From: Narthecium ossifragum
Taxonomy: Eukaryota > Streptophyta > Magnoliopsida > Dioscoreales > Nartheciaceae
DNA: 64,000 nucleotides
Assembly: GCA_963920575.1 (NCBI GenBank)
Contig: OY986967.1
Coordinates: forward strand, 14,316,061-14,380,060
Reading direction: 5' to 3'
A program made the translations under genes and the position numbers. Below, piece after piece: positions 1-10,706 of this stretch. Under the pieces are notes generated by a model. It did not search any database. It saw only the letters and a list, made by a program, of their open reading frames with translations, and had not been told where the DNA came from. Each line of letters begins with the position of its first letter. Within the stretch, counting starts at the first letter, position 1.

Positions 1-1260
1 TAGAAAGGTTTGTCTAGGTATTTATGGATGATTTTTCTGTCTTTGAGAATTCCTTTGACAATTTCCTTGCACTTCTAACCTTGGTGCTTAGGAGATGTGA
101 AGAGACAAATTTGATTGGATCTAAAGTTGTTATTTATTCAAATCATGCAGCATTAAAATATCTACTAACCAAAAAGGATACCAAGCCAAGGTAAATTAGG
201 TGGATCCTGTTGCTGCAAGAGTTTGATTTGGAAATAAGAGACAAGAAATGGAGCGGCAATGTAGTGGCAGATCACTTGTCACGATTGGAGCACATGGCTG
301 GCCCTAAGGATGTATAGCCCATCCAAGAATGTTTTCCTAATGAGCAAGTCTTTTCTGTGAATGGTAAAGAACCCTAGTATGCAGATATTGTTAACTATTT
401 AGCTAGTAATGTTCTGCGTGTTGATTTAAGTTCACAGAAAAAGAAAAGATTTTTGTCTACAGTTAGATGTTACTTTTGGGATGACCCTTATTTATTTAAG
501 CACTGTCCTGATCAAATAATAAGGCATTGTGTTCCAAAATCAGGGCATGATGATATTTTGAAATTTAGTCATGAATTAACTTGTGGAGGAAATTTTGGAG
601 GTAAGAAAACTGCTTTTAAAGTTCTTCAATCTGCTTTCTTCTGACCTACCTTATTCAAATATGCGTTTAATTTTGTTGCTAAGTGCGACAGATGTCAAAG
701 ATCAGGGAACATAAGCAAAAGGAATGAGATGCCTCTTACAAATAATCTAGTGGTCGAATTGTTCGATGTTTGGCGCATAGACTTCATGGGATAGTTTCCT
801 CCATTATATGGGTACACTTATATTCTTGTTGCTATGGATTACGTATCTAAGTGGATTGAACCCATTGCAGCCAGGAACATTGATAGCAAGACCGTGGTGA
901 GTTTCTTGAAGGATATGATTTTTACAATGTTTTGAACACCTCGGGCGATTATATGTGATGGGGGAACACACTTTTGCAATAAAGTGTTTGAGTCATTGTT
1001 GAAAAAATACAACATCACCCATTGGGTTGGGACTCCTTACCACCCTCAAACATCGGGACTAGTTGAGGTGAGCAAAAGGCAAATTAAAACGATCTTGGCA
1101 TGAGTTGTCGACACTACAAGGAAGGATTGGGCATCAACATTGATTGATGTTCTTTGGGCAAATTACACTACATATAAGACTCCTATTGGTATGAGCCCTT
1201 ACCGAATTGTGTTTCGTAAAGCATGCCACCTATCGGTGGAATTGGAGTATAGGGCGTATT
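1..1260 (+). pseudogene. Athila pol remnant: RT end, RNase H, integrase core
   Basis: In order the decayed frame shows the RT active-site box FMDD (about 28-39), a deletion near 112 that joins RT directly to late RNase H (VIYSNHAALKYL, then ADHLSRLE), the integrase zinc-binding region (HCPDQIIRHC ... CDRCQRSGNIS), the first catalytic Asp in RIDFMG near 780, the second in ICDGGTHF near 955 and the third residue in [11 protein letters not shown] near 1060. At least seven in-frame stops are visible (for example 209, 316, 376, 643, 793, 933 and 1101), so it encodes no working enzyme. The frame resumes at 3300 after the inserted LTR. Identity is from conserved gypsy integrase motifs. Confidence 0.85.
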
Positions 1261-3294
1261 TGTCGCGCCCCGACCCGCGTAGGCCCAACCGGGCCGGGCG
1301 TCGCGAACCGCAACCAAACCTACTGCGGAAATTTTGGCGAGGTTTCCCTCTAATCGTAGTGGTCTCCCTAGCAATTCATAATCATCATGTATTAAACAAA
1401 CATTCACAAACCTCAAAGACTGAACTGGAATATAATACAAATCCTCAAAACAGGGAAATTATACATTTGATCAACCACGAACCGGAAAAACTCCCAAAAA
1501 CCCAAAGATTGTAGGTAAGATCCCTACCTATGCAATAGCAGTTTCAATCCAAGCTACTATGCCTTAGATCGTCCTCAAACTCCTTCAAAAATCACCAGAT
1601 CTGAGCTCAAGATCCCCGGATTTCAAAAGGATTCAAGGAAGAAGATCTCGTCTGCTTTATAGGCAAACAAACCGACCTATGAATGATCGATCTTTCCCTA
1701 GGGAAAGATCGATCCTTCATGACGATCGCACTTGACTTTCTGGCACGAGAAAGATCGATCTTCTAGCAATGAAGGATCGATCCTCTGCTTGGAGAAGATC
1801 GATCCTGGGCCTTGGGTAGCATGGTTACCCTGCGTCGCAAGGAGGATCAATCTTCCCGGGAGAAAAGATCGATCGTTCTTGGCGCGACAAGAAGGGTGCC
1901 CTCTGTCTCGAGAAAGATCGATCTTCCTGGGAGGAAGGATCGATCTTCTTTAGCTCGACAGAGAGGGAAGGCTCCCTGTTACTTGAAAGATCGATCTTTC
2001 CTTAGTAAAAGATCGATCCTTTAGTAGCAGAGAGGATTTTTCATGGCTTTCGTCCGCGGGGCTTGGTATGTCGGTTTTCCTTATTGCTTCATACCTTGTA
2101 CATATGTTTAAGCATATTAGCCCTATAATAGGGCAATGGTGAACCGGGGGAGTGATGACTTCCGAGATGTTTAGAATAAACGGGCGGGTAGCCCTATAGC
2201 TTTCCTTAGCCTTGCATGTCAGCGTGCACCGAGGGCTTTATCTGTGATATCTGTGAGTTGTTGTTTGCGAGGCTGCTTCCCGATGCAGGTGCTGTGTTGG
2301 ACTGCTGACAGTTGGTGGTGGTACCACTGTAGCAGCTCCTAGACCTTTCTTACATGTTCACCACCCCGGGCTGGCAGGGTGCCGTGCCAAAACCTTGTTT
2401 GATATACATCACATATTGTTGCATGTTTATCTGTATATTCCTACGCTTGCTCATAACATGTATTGCTTGTGCATTAGTTGCATCTGTGTAGGGCATTGGC
2501 GATGGGTTGTTCGCCAATCCGGGGCTTTCGGGTAGTCTGGATCTAGCTCTAGGACCGTTGCGGGTAGCTTGGTCCAGGATTTGATTTATAGTATTCAGTC
2601 GATTTCGATGATAGGGTTAGATGACCTGAATACATGTTGTTTGATGTTTAGAGGTCGTGTCGACCTCGAGCCGAGTCCTGAGGTGTAGCCGGTGTCTGGC
2701 AGTCTTTGACTCTCTGAGTAGGGGTTGTGCCCACTCAGCGGTGCCTTGTCCTGCCAGTAGTGTTCACGGTCCTGCTGTAAGTCCGCAGTGCTAGGAGCCT
2801 ACGTTCTGGGACGTCTGGTGGGGTTATGGGACCTCTGTATACATCCAGGCTTTGCTTGGGGGCGACACTGCTGTGTTCCCTCCCTTGTGAGTGTCGTAGT
2901 GTAGTGTCCCTACTGAGCTTAGTGCTCACTCCTACCCGGGCTGCGTTTTGCAGGTGCTGGCGCTAGCTCTTCTTCGGTCGCCCCTACCGGGCCGGTGTTT
3001 AGTGACGTGGCGGCGTTTGGCGGTGCTTGAGGAGCAGTGATCTCAGTTTTACCTTTTTGTTATAGATAGTCTCCTACGGGAGTGTTAAATGTATAATTTC
3101 CCTATTTTGATGATTTGTATTATATTCCAGTTTAGTTTTTGAGGTTTGTGAATGATTGTATAATACAGGATGATTATGAATTGCTAGGGAGACCACTACG
3201 ATTAGAGGGAAACCTCGCCAAAATTTCCGCAGTAGGTTAGGTTCCGGTTCTCGTCGCCCAGCCCGGTTGGTCCTACGCGGGTCGAGGCGCGACA
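1261..3294. repeat. Head-to-head inverted Tekay LTR insertion
   Basis: Both outer ends are the 3' (U5) end of the same Tekay LTR. The left end begins TGTCGCGCCCCGACC and the right end finishes with its near complement GGTCGAGGCGCGACA. The left arm (1261 to about 1773) is a reversed LTR that has lost about 1.5 kb near 1471 but keeps the TATA motif (TTTATAG at 1657-1663, reading CTATAAA on the - strand). The right arm (about 1774-3294) is a forward LTR lacking its first third. The outer about 210 bp of each arm match each other. Flanks are GTATT (1256-1260) and CTATT (3295-3299), a 5-bp target duplication with one mismatch, and the host integrase frame resumes exactly after it. So this integrated as one unit rather than forming by later inversion across host DNA. 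Confidence 0.8.
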
Positions 3295-3299
3295 CTATT

Positions 3300-3694
3300 G
3301 GGTGATAAAGCATCTGAATTTTGATATGAGAGAAGCTGGGGACAGGAGGAAGATGCAATTGAACGAATTGGATGAGCTGCGGAATGAAGTGTACGAGAAC
3401 GCTAAAATCTACAAGGAAAGGACCAAGCTCTATCATGACAAAGCAATACAACGGAAGGAGTTCACACCAGGTATGAAAGTTTTACTTTATAACTCACGAA
3501 TGAAATTCTTTTCAGGTAAATTAAGGTCAAGATGGATGGGTCCTTTCAAAGTGACACAAGTATCTCTTCATGGTGTTGTTGAAATTGAGAATGAAAGGAA
3601 TGGGAGCAAATTCAAAGTCAATGGGCACTGTTTGAAGTTGTATTTGGAAGGACAATCGGGAGTTGTGGATGTAGCGAATTTTATTGAACCTTAA
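3300..3694 (+). pseudogene. Athila integrase C-terminal end
   Basis: This continues the Ath-1 integrase frame across the inserted LTR: RAY before 1260 is followed by [10 protein letters not shown] here. The segment is about 130 residues with no stop. It includes [25 protein letters not shown] and [16 protein letters not shown], which is the DNA-binding GPY/F-type C-terminus of gypsy integrases, and it ends at VANFIEP with a TAA at 3692-3694. No chromodomain follows, as expected for Athila. It aligns in style with 54888-55301 of Ath-3. An internal ATG at 3302 starts an apparent ORF, but it is only a reading-frame remnant. Confidence 0.85.
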
Positions 3695-4802
3695 AGTTTT
3701 GCAGTACGTCTTGCCTAGACGTTAAATAAACTGTTGGGTGGGAGGCAACCCATCAAGGTAACCTGTTTTTAAGTTTCAGTTTTCAGTTTTATATTTTCTC
3801 TTTTGTTTTTCATTTAGGTTTTCAACCACCCTGATGATCATTGAGGAGATGGTCGCTTACTCTATCATGTGGCTTCTTTCTTATTTAAACTATCTTGTAT
3901 CTCCTTTAGATGGAATTTTTTTTGGATAGCCACCTCCTACATATGTTATTGCTTAGGATGCATACATTGAAGACAATGTTGATTTCATGTTGGGGGGTGT
4001 AGACATTCATGACCTTATTCATGTTACCTTATGGGTTTAGTTGTGTTGAATTAAGCAGATTACTAGAAATTGTACATGAGCTAAAAAGTTTATGCTTTTT
4101 ATACATGTTACTTCCACATGGATTGACCTATACATTGATTGCATGTGTGATAACCTAAAGGTAGAATATCATGTGATTCACACACGAACACTTTATATGC
4201 AGTGGCAATTATACACACCAGAGGAATGATCATGTTATTGTTAACCTGGACCATGATTTCAACTTTAGCTAGTATGATGAGTATTGCAAGCAGAAAAAAA
4301 ATAGTAAGATTATGGAGCTTGAATACTTAACGGATCAAGCTGTGCCTAAACGACTATTAAGTGATCTACTGAGTAATCGGGTGTTCTTGCCTCAGGAAGT
4401 GGGGAGCTCATGTAAAAAGGTAGAACCACAAATAACTATTAAAAAAGGAAAAGAAAAAAAAGAGCATGTCGTAGTTAAAAAGCGAGGATTGGATGATTGG
4501 TCAGGAAGATAGGAGTGTGGTTGTACTAATGGTAGATAGAAGTTGTTTCTATATGTAACTTTTATTTGTCACGTCACATGTGTTCGTCTGGATGTTGATT
4601 AGCATGTTTGAAGTGTAGAAGTTAATTTCATGTGTTGGTGGTATTTGTATGAGTATAAGAACGTTTCGTGCTCTGTACTATATAGAACACTATTGATCTA
4701 ATAAGGTAGAACTTTTATTATGCATGTTTATAACCTGAAACTGTTGGTGTGCTTAATTAGATTTTCATGCGCTTTTACAAGCAATAAGCTGGTTGGAGGG
4801 TG
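3695..4802 (+). other. Ath-1 3' untranslated region and polypurine tract
   Basis: This is non-coding sequence between pol and the 3' LTR. It contains GGGAGGCAACCCATC just after pol (about 3740), a G-run (GTTGGGGGGTG) near 3990, and a motif block at 4325-4435 that is also found on the - strand at about 23925-24030 in Ath-2. The block includes CTGAGTAATCGGGTG and ATGTAAAAAGGTAGAACC. A 66-residue ORF at 4312-4512 overlaps it, but similarity to Ath-2 is as strong in DNA as in protein, so I do not call it a gene. A purine-rich stretch, GGTTGGAGGGTG, directly precedes the LTR and is the likely plus-strand primer. Confidence 0.6.
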
Positions 4803-5088
4803 TGATGAGTGCATGAAAGTGCACTCTGAACAGTCTTTAACCATCTCAATTGCTAGATTATCACCTTTAATCAACCTCTTTAGTATTATTTTGAGACTTA
4901 TGTGTTGCTTCACATAGTTGTTTGGAAAATGTAGAAAATTGGAGCTAAAAGAAGCTGAAAAGATTACATGGGTCAACTTGGAAGATTAAACTGTACTTGC
5001 TCATGAAGATTAAACGGTTCATAATTATGTGTTTCCTAGAGGAAGTTACAGTATTTTTAGTACAATGGCACAGTGCTAAATAAATAGT

Positions 5089-5245
5089 GACGGTCGACCG
5101 TTGCATCATCCGTGAGATCGACCATCGCATCATCCGCGAGATCGACCGTGAGCCTCTGTCAAGAAAAAGACTTCTCAGGGTCGATGCGAAGATCAACCGC
5201 CGCTTTTCCAAATAAATTTGTACAGTTGATAGTCGACTACCAGAT
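5089..5245 (+). repeat. TCGA-hairpin array in Ath-1 U3
   Basis: This is a short array of dyad-symmetric motifs (ACGGTCGACCGT, GAGATCGACCGTGAG and others). Their spacer (GCCTCTGTCAAGAAAAAG, then CTTCTCAGGGTCGATGC) recurs almost unchanged in a SIRE LTR at about 11450-11490. The array ends about 57 bp before the TATA box. Confidence 0.75.
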
Positions 5246-5301
5246 CGACTGCAAGCGTTTAACGGGTGCTGATCTAACCCGAGTTCAAGACTTTTGGAGC
5301 T

Positions 5302-5310
5302 TATAAATAG
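5302..5310 (+). promoter_or_regulatory. TATA box of Ath-1 LTR
   Basis: TATAAATAG lies in the LTR just downstream of the TCGA array. A purine-rich transcribed leader (GGAGGACTTC repeats) follows. Placement fits a U3/R boundary near 5335. Confidence 0.6.
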
Positions 5311-6148
5311 CATACTTAGGGTTATTCAAAAGTGGTTTTTGGAGGACTTCTAAGAGGACTTTTTTGGAGCATCTAGAGGAGAGGAAGCGGTGTTAGGGTT
5401 TTGTTTTCTTCGTCTTTCTTTCTTTATTTTTCCTTGAACACTTGTGTTATCTTCATGATGAATATGAGTGGCTAGTTTTTTTTTCTAACGTACCGATGTA
5501 GCCTAACATAATCCTTCTATGTTTTTGAGTCATGTTAATTTAATCAGTTTATATTCCTTCTTTCAATCATTATTATAACTGAAATCTTAAATACTTATAT
5601 CTGGCCAATATAAGTATTATAGACTGTTTTATGTGAGATTGGGCGAGCGTTCATTCCCTAATCTTGCAGAATCTATGAATGAATGAGTTTATCTCAAAGC
5701 CGGGTTCAAGCTAAGTCAATTCTTGGTTCATAATTGTTCTTCAGAGCTTAATGGATTCTTGATTAACACTTTGCTATGGGTACATTAGCAAGGGTTAATT
5801 GAGGGTGCTTGGTGAAGACCGCGATCGAACGAATCATCATACCGGAAGAACAAACCTTTGGAATTAAACTGAGATTTTGTTGATTCAATGCATAGAATGA
5901 GGATGCTATGGTGAAATCAAAAACTTAGTCTTCATCCATCATATTTCCATCATTTTCTTATTTCGTTATTAGATCTTCTATTTTCGCTACTTCTTATTTC
6001 TTACATTACCTTCTTTATTTTCTTTCTTCTTTGTTCTTAGCGTTTTACTTTAATAGTCTTTACAAATATCTGTGGATACGATACTCGTCTTGCTGCTATA
6101 CTGCTGACACCGATTGATATACTTGGGAGATATAAAATTTATTCATCA

Positions 6149-6578
6149 GGCTCGGGCATTTTGGATCTAGCCTTAGGACCGAGGTTGGGTAGCAAGGTCT
6201 AGGAATTAATTTGTCATAATAATCTGATGTTTTGAGGTGACTGTCTAGTTGGCTGAAATTGCTTTGATCGAGGTTTAGAGGTCTTCCTAGGTTCCAGACT
6301 CAGTCTCTGTTTAATCGTTAGGGGGAGTGACATTCGCCCTGAGTTCTACCCCTGTTCGATGACTGTTGACAATACCAGAGGTCATCAGGGTGCGTGCCCT
6401 GAGGTAGATGGCGTTCGTGATGTGGGGTTCCCCTAGAGATGAGTTGGAACCTAGGACTTTACTATTCCCTTCCTTTGTTAGTGTCGTAGTATAGATTTCT
6501 GCTGAGCTTATTGCTCACTCCTACCCGGGCTGTGTTTTGTAGGTGCATGCCTCAGCTCTTCTTTTGTAGCACCAATAG
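6149..6578 (+). repeat. LTR-C family fragment (Tekay-like), U5 side
   Basis: This forward fragment resumes an LTR interrupted by Ath-1. It contains the shared U5 landmarks of the Tekay-like LTRs here: GGATCTAGCCTTAGGACCG, GAGCTTATTGCTCAC and CTACCCGGGCTG. It stops short of the LTR end at CACCAATAG, where another LTR starts. Confidence 0.65.
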
Positions 6579-6864
6579 TGTGAGGGTTCGTCCCTCTGAC
6601 CTGGCTCGACCACGTGGGTCAAGGGCCGTTTTCCTGTTGGTTTGATTCCGTGTCGGGTACGATCGGACGATCGAATGGTAGTTTTTGGACCCTAGGGGCA
6701 TTTTTGGTAAATATGCACCCTAGTGGTCAGTTTCACACCCGCGTTACACACACGGCCTTGGATTGATATATGTGTTTGATTAGAACCTTAAGGGTGCATT
6801 CGATCGGAAGATCGGAGCTCGTTCGGGAAAGATCAAATTGGACGACCGAGATTGGTCATGATCT

Positions 6865-6873
6865 CTATATATA
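6865..6873 (+). promoter_or_regulatory. TATA box of LTR-C copy
   Basis: TATATATAG is followed by a long CT-rich stretch (CTCTCTCTTTTCTTC). This is the usual layout for an LTR transcription start about 30 bp downstream. Confidence 0.55.
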
Positions 6874-7397
6874 GCCTGTCCCTTTCTCTCTCTTTTCTTC
6901 TTCCCTGTCGTTGTCTCCTTCTCTCTCTTTCTCTCTCCACTTGGCTGAGCTAGGGCTTAGAGACGAGAGCTTCGAGGAGCGGATCCTCACGGATGAACTA
7001 GTTGGACGCGTGGAGGAGCTGCCCTACTTGCTCAAGTAGGTGTTTCTACCTCGATCTTATGATCGGGTTCTCCTAGGATAGGTTTATTGTGTTTTCGATG
7101 TAGGAATATATGATAGAATATTGTGTAGTTAAATACATAAATGTTATAGCATGTGTAGAGTAGCCCTACCTCTTGGTTTTTGTATTTTATCGGATGATTC
7201 CCGTATTATAGCAGTTTTGTCTGTTTTCGGCCATTAAGACCTAGATTTGAGATTTAACCATCAAAATCATGTTTTCTGCATACCAATAGCATCTTCATCA
7301 TCTATTACGCATGCCTGCAAAGTTTCATTAATTTCCAACAAGATTTGATCATTCAAATCCAAGAAATTGGATTTCCGACACTTTTCTGAGGAACTGT

Positions 7398-7785
7398 GCA
7401 TAAGACCCGACGGTCGATCGGCGGATCGACCGTCAAGCGTTGATACGCTTCTTTCTGGCCTGACGGTCAACCGTCGGATCGACCATTTTATCGACCGTCA
7501 GGCGTCGGATCGACCATTTCATCGACCGTCAGGCTCTATCGCATTTTTGGTCTCCCACGGTCGATGCACCGATCGACCGTGGGCTCCCACTCTTTTCCAT
7601 CCCGCCTCACAGTCGACCGTCAGATCGACCGTCGCATCTTCCGTGAGGCTCTGTCTCATTTTGGGCCTCCCACGGTCGATGTACCGATCGACCGTGGCCC
7701 TTATGCTTTTTCCTCTATTGGCCCCACGGTCGATCGTCGGATCGACCGTGGCCTCACGGTCGACCGTTGCATCGACCGTGGGTCA
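7398..7785 (+). repeat. TCGA-hairpin array in LTR-C copy
   Basis: About eight hairpin units are spaced roughly 50-60 bp apart. A clear one at 7556-7585 has 12-bp arms CCCACGGTCGAT and ATCGACCGTGGG around a 6-nt loop. Spacers repeat the phrase GAGGCTCTGTCTCATTTTGG. Apparent ORFs across it (for example 7367-7789) are repeat artefacts. Confidence 0.8.
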
Positions 7786-8597
7786 CTGAGCTGTGTTTTC
7801 TGGTTACCTTTGATTCGTTTTCATTCATAATAGATATCCAATCATGTTAGGAAGCATACACGTTGTTTTCACGATATATTAATGGATTTCTATCGAGATT
7901 GGGAATTGAACCGGGAGTTTAACCTCTTTGACGAATCTATGGTTTTTACCCGCATTTAAATAGTTGGTTGGTTAGTAGTTTAAATGCTTATTGCTTCCCT
8001 AGCCGTTAGCTAACTATGAGAGTTAGCCAACGAGGTATTGTAGAACCTTAGCCCGTTGCCGGCGAGTGCCGAGGGCTATTGTATAACTGTTGAACCTATA
8101 ACTGATCTTGTGGCATATAGAGACATCTAGGATAGATGTTTGCATAGGTTCATGCACTGTATGCATTAACGGCATGTCAGGTTAGGCAGGCGATGGGTTG
8201 ATCGCCGATCCGAGGCTCTCGGGTAGCTCGGATCTAGCCTTAGGACCGCGGCTGGGTAGTCAAGATTAGAGCGTGATTGTATAATTGGAATCTCATGTTA
8301 TTGAGGATTTGAGGTAGTTGACTATGATCATTTTTTTGAGGTTTAGAGGTCGTGTTGTCTTCCCAAGGCTAAGCTATAAGGATGGATGTCGATGCGTTCC
8401 CGACATGGGTGCCCAACGCATGGGAATCCTGCTTGGGTAGAGGTGATCATGCATGTTACTGTTCCGTGGCCTCCTGGTGAGTTGTTCAGGAGAGAGGTTT
8501 CATGGCATGAGCCCTTGGGACATCGATAGGGGTTGTGGGACCCTGTGGCATTTCTTAGGCTTTAGCGGGGAGATAACACCGCTGTTGTTTTCCTCTA

Positions 8598-9150
8598 ATC
8601 TTAGGCCATGCCGTCAACTAGATCGATGATTTACTGGCTTCTTCTAGTCTTTTTTTACCCTTTTTCGCTTAAAGTTTGGTTAATCTTCTCTCTTTTTCCT
8701 TTGTTACTTCTAAAAAAAGAGACGGTACCAATCTGTGCGGGCCAGTACAGGGCATTTAACCTCGGTGTATATCTCAACACGCATGTATTTGATCCATAAC
8801 CCTCCGGCACAGGCGCACAGCTACTCAACCCCTCGGCATAGCTACTCAACCCCTCGGCCTGCATGTATTCGATGTTTTGCATGGATTAGGAGATTGCTTG
8901 TCGAATTGGAAACGAGAAAATTGTTTTAGGCACAAAACACGAAAAAACAATTAATTTTGTGAAACCTTCAATGTAATGAATACAATATACATAATAAGCA
9001 AATACTATTACAACTTAGGGTGCATTTCACAAGAGTAATAATTAGGGGGTAACATTTACTTATTACCTTGGATCAAAAGGGTAAAGTTTACCTTGAAATC
9101 ACATGTTTAAAATAAGACCCATTTTTAATGTAAATATAATTATATATAGG
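8598..9150. other. Unassigned AT-rich sequence
   Basis: I recognise no gene or TE domain. A short tandem duplication of CTACTCAACCCCTCGGC occurs at about 8820-8860. From 8920 the sequence is AT-rich. A MITE is possible, but I see no terminal inverted repeat. Confidence 0.4.
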
Positions 9151-9660
9151 AAATAGAGAGGGAAATTAGTAGAGAGTAAATAGAAGAGAAAGAAGAGAGA
9201 GAATAAAAGAGAGGAAATAGAGAGAGAAAGTAGAAGAGAGAAAATAAGAGAGAGGAAGTAGAGAGAGGAAGCAGAGAGAAAATAGGAGAGAAGAAGTAGA
9301 GAGAGAAAACAAGATAGGAAATAGAGAGAGAAGGTAGAGAGAAAATAGGAGAGAAAATAGGAGAGAAAATGGGAAAGAAGTATAGAGAAAATAGGAGAGA
9401 GGAAGTAGAGAGAGAAAGTGGGAGAGTAGAGAAAGAATATAGGAAAAAGAAAGTAGAGAGAAAATAGGTGAGAGGAAGTAGAGAGAGAAAATAGTAGAGG
9501 AAGTTGAGAGAGAAAGTAGGTGAAAGAAAATAGAGGGACAAAACATGAGAGAAGTCGAGAGAGAAAATAGGACAGGAGAAGTAGAGAAAGAAAATAAGAG
9601 AGAGGAAGTCGGAGAGAGAAAGTCAAGAGAGAAAAATAGAGATATTATGAGAGAGAGAAA
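9151..9660 (+). repeat. Purine-rich (GAGA/GGAAGTAGAGAGA) simple repeat
   Basis: About 500 bp of almost pure purine on the + strand, built from degenerate units such as AGGAAGTAGAGAGAG and AAATAGGAGAG. It gives long - strand ORFs rich in Leu, Ser and Phe, which are artefacts of the CT-rich complement. Confidence 0.9.
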
Positions 9661-9952
9661 AATTAGTTAAATTATTAAAATAAATTAAATGATGGTTTTT
9701 TTCAAACAAAGTCAAAAAAAGAGAAAATGGGGTACAAAAATATAAGTATAAGTAAGTCTTTTACACCCCGATACCCACCTCTCATGGGTGCTAAAATTTA
9801 TAGTTAATTAGTGTTTATATAAATTTAATGAAACTTATTAACCTGTACATCACCTTCATCTCATTTAAGGTGTTTACACCATTTTAAGACAATTATAATT
9901 AGTTATGATTTTTTATGACTAAAATACCCTTATTCCCACATTTAATTACCAG
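9661..9952. other. AT-rich spacer
   Basis: AT-rich sequence without a reading frame or TE motif. The end (CTTATTCCCACATTTAATTACCAG) has the look of a plant 3' splice site leading into the next feature. Confidence 0.35.
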
Positions 9953-10106
9953 ATGACTTCTTCCCTACCCCAACGAACGCCGTCGGCTCTCACTTCACGG
10001 TGCTCCGCCGCCTCTCCACTCGCGTGGCCACCTTCTCCTCGTGGGTGGTGCGTTTCCCCCTGCCCACTGCTCTGGCCTTCTTCCTCTCACTCCAATGGCG
10101 GAGTTT
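9953..10106 (+). pseudogene. Possible truncated host exon
   Basis: Right after a plausible splice acceptor (ATTACCAG), one frame starting at GAC (9955) is open until the LTR junction. It encodes about 50 residues beginning DFFPTPTNAVGSHFTVLRR and ending in a hydrophobic stretch (PTALAFFLSLQW). The composition (balanced, Val/Arg/Phe rich, GC-rich third positions) differs from the surrounding TE sequence. The frame is cut by an LTR-C fragment at 10107. I do not recognise a family. It could equally be chance in a short GC-rich stretch; a second frame (from ATG at 9953) is also open but Ser/Pro-rich and less protein-like. Confidence 0.25.
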
Positions 10107-10706
10107 ATCACACTCCGACCGAAAAAACCCATCCAGTCCGGAACGTGAGGATTTCTAATCTATTCAATCCACATGTGGTGCATTTGTATAACAATTTATC
10201 TGAGCCTAAAACTGTAATCTCCAATATTAAACCAAAATATACTGATACAATATTATCAAAATTACTCGAAGTAGGAAATTATACATTTATATAATTCTCG
10301 AAAGATATCTATAAACAAAACTATCAAGTAGTATGGTAAGATCTGCAGAAACCTCAAACAACTTCAGAAGTCAACGCGCCACCAAAAGCTGATCCGCTGG
10401 GAGCTACGGAAGCGCTGGTGCTTGCACCTGCAAACGCAGCCCGGGTAGGAGTAAGCACTAAACCCAATATGATTCTATTCTACGACACTCACAAGAAAGG
10501 AAACTACAACTGTGCCATCTCTTAGCCAAGTCTAAGACATAAAAACGTCGAGAAAACAGCGAACAACCCCGACAAGTATCATGCCGGTTCTATGCGCTAC
10601 TCGAAGTGTGATGAGATAAAACAACATGGGGTTTCAGTGCATCTCCAATGCATCCCAAACCCCAAAACCGATAGCGAACCGCCCAAGGCATAACATTAAA
10701 GTAAAC
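10107..10706 (-). repeat. LTR-C fragment, reversed
   Basis: It begins TATCACACTCCGACCG, the reversed and mutated LTR-C end (consensus TGTCACACCCCGACC). It shows the reversed U5 landmarks GCAGCCCGGGTAGGAG and AGTAAGCACTAAACC. It is interrupted at 10706 by a SIRE LTR. Confidence 0.65.

Larger units (their letters stand above)
1..6148 (+). mobile_element. Athila-type Ty3/gypsy element Ath-1, 3' half
   Basis: The window opens inside reverse transcriptase and runs through RNase H, integrase, a long 3' untranslated region and a 3' LTR ending at 6148. Integrase phrases such as FDVWRIDFMG and YVSKWIEPIAA are Athila-like. The 5' half lies outside the window. The element carries many in-frame stops, and an inverted Tekay LTR (1261-3294) interrupts its integrase. 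The bases after the 3' LTR, GGCTC at 6149-6153, would be one copy of the target duplication; the other copy is outside the window. It landed in an LTR-C copy whose remainder follows. Confidence 0.85.
4803..6148 (+). repeat. Ath-1 3' LTR
   Basis: The LTR starts TGATGAGTGCATG after the purine tract and ends TTCATCA (1346 bp). The same start, reversed, marks the outer edge of the Ath-2 LTR at 60898. It holds a TCGA-hairpin array (5089-5245), a TATA box (5302-5310) and a U5 end with GTGGATACGATACTCG typical of Athila LTRs. Confidence 0.8.
6579..8597 (+). repeat. LTR-C copy, 3'-truncated
   Basis: It starts TGTGAGGGTTCGTCC and follows the solo LTR at 27278-29906 in order: GATCGGAAGATCGGAGCTC, TATA box, CT-rich leader, TCGA-hairpin array (7398-7785), the U5 stem-loop GATCCGAG...CTCGGATC (about 8210-8240), and a break at about 8598 inside U5. 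The last about 390 bp of the family consensus are missing. No internal region follows, so it is a broken solo LTR or LTR remnant. Confidence 0.75.

Noticed and set aside
1261..3294. A foldback DNA transposon, suggested by the long terminal inverted repeat.
   Set aside because: Both arms are recognisable pieces of the Tekay LTR seen elsewhere in the window, with 5-bp duplication as for LTR elements.
4312..4512. A 66-codon ORF with a counterpart in Ath-2 (23887-24069).
   Set aside because: Similarity is as strong at the DNA level and the C-termini diverge; better explained by a conserved untranslated motif.
7398..7785. Regularly spaced short palindromes that look like a CRISPR array.
   Set aside because: The setting is a plant LTR, the repeats are degenerate, and the spacers are homologous to each other rather than unique.
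8598..9150. A possible MITE.
   Set aside because: No terminal inverted repeat or target duplication could be found by eye.
9099..9626. Long - strand ORFs of Leu/Ser/Phe-rich protein.
   Set aside because: They exist in three overlapping frames because the strand is almost pure pyrimidine; this is simple repeat.
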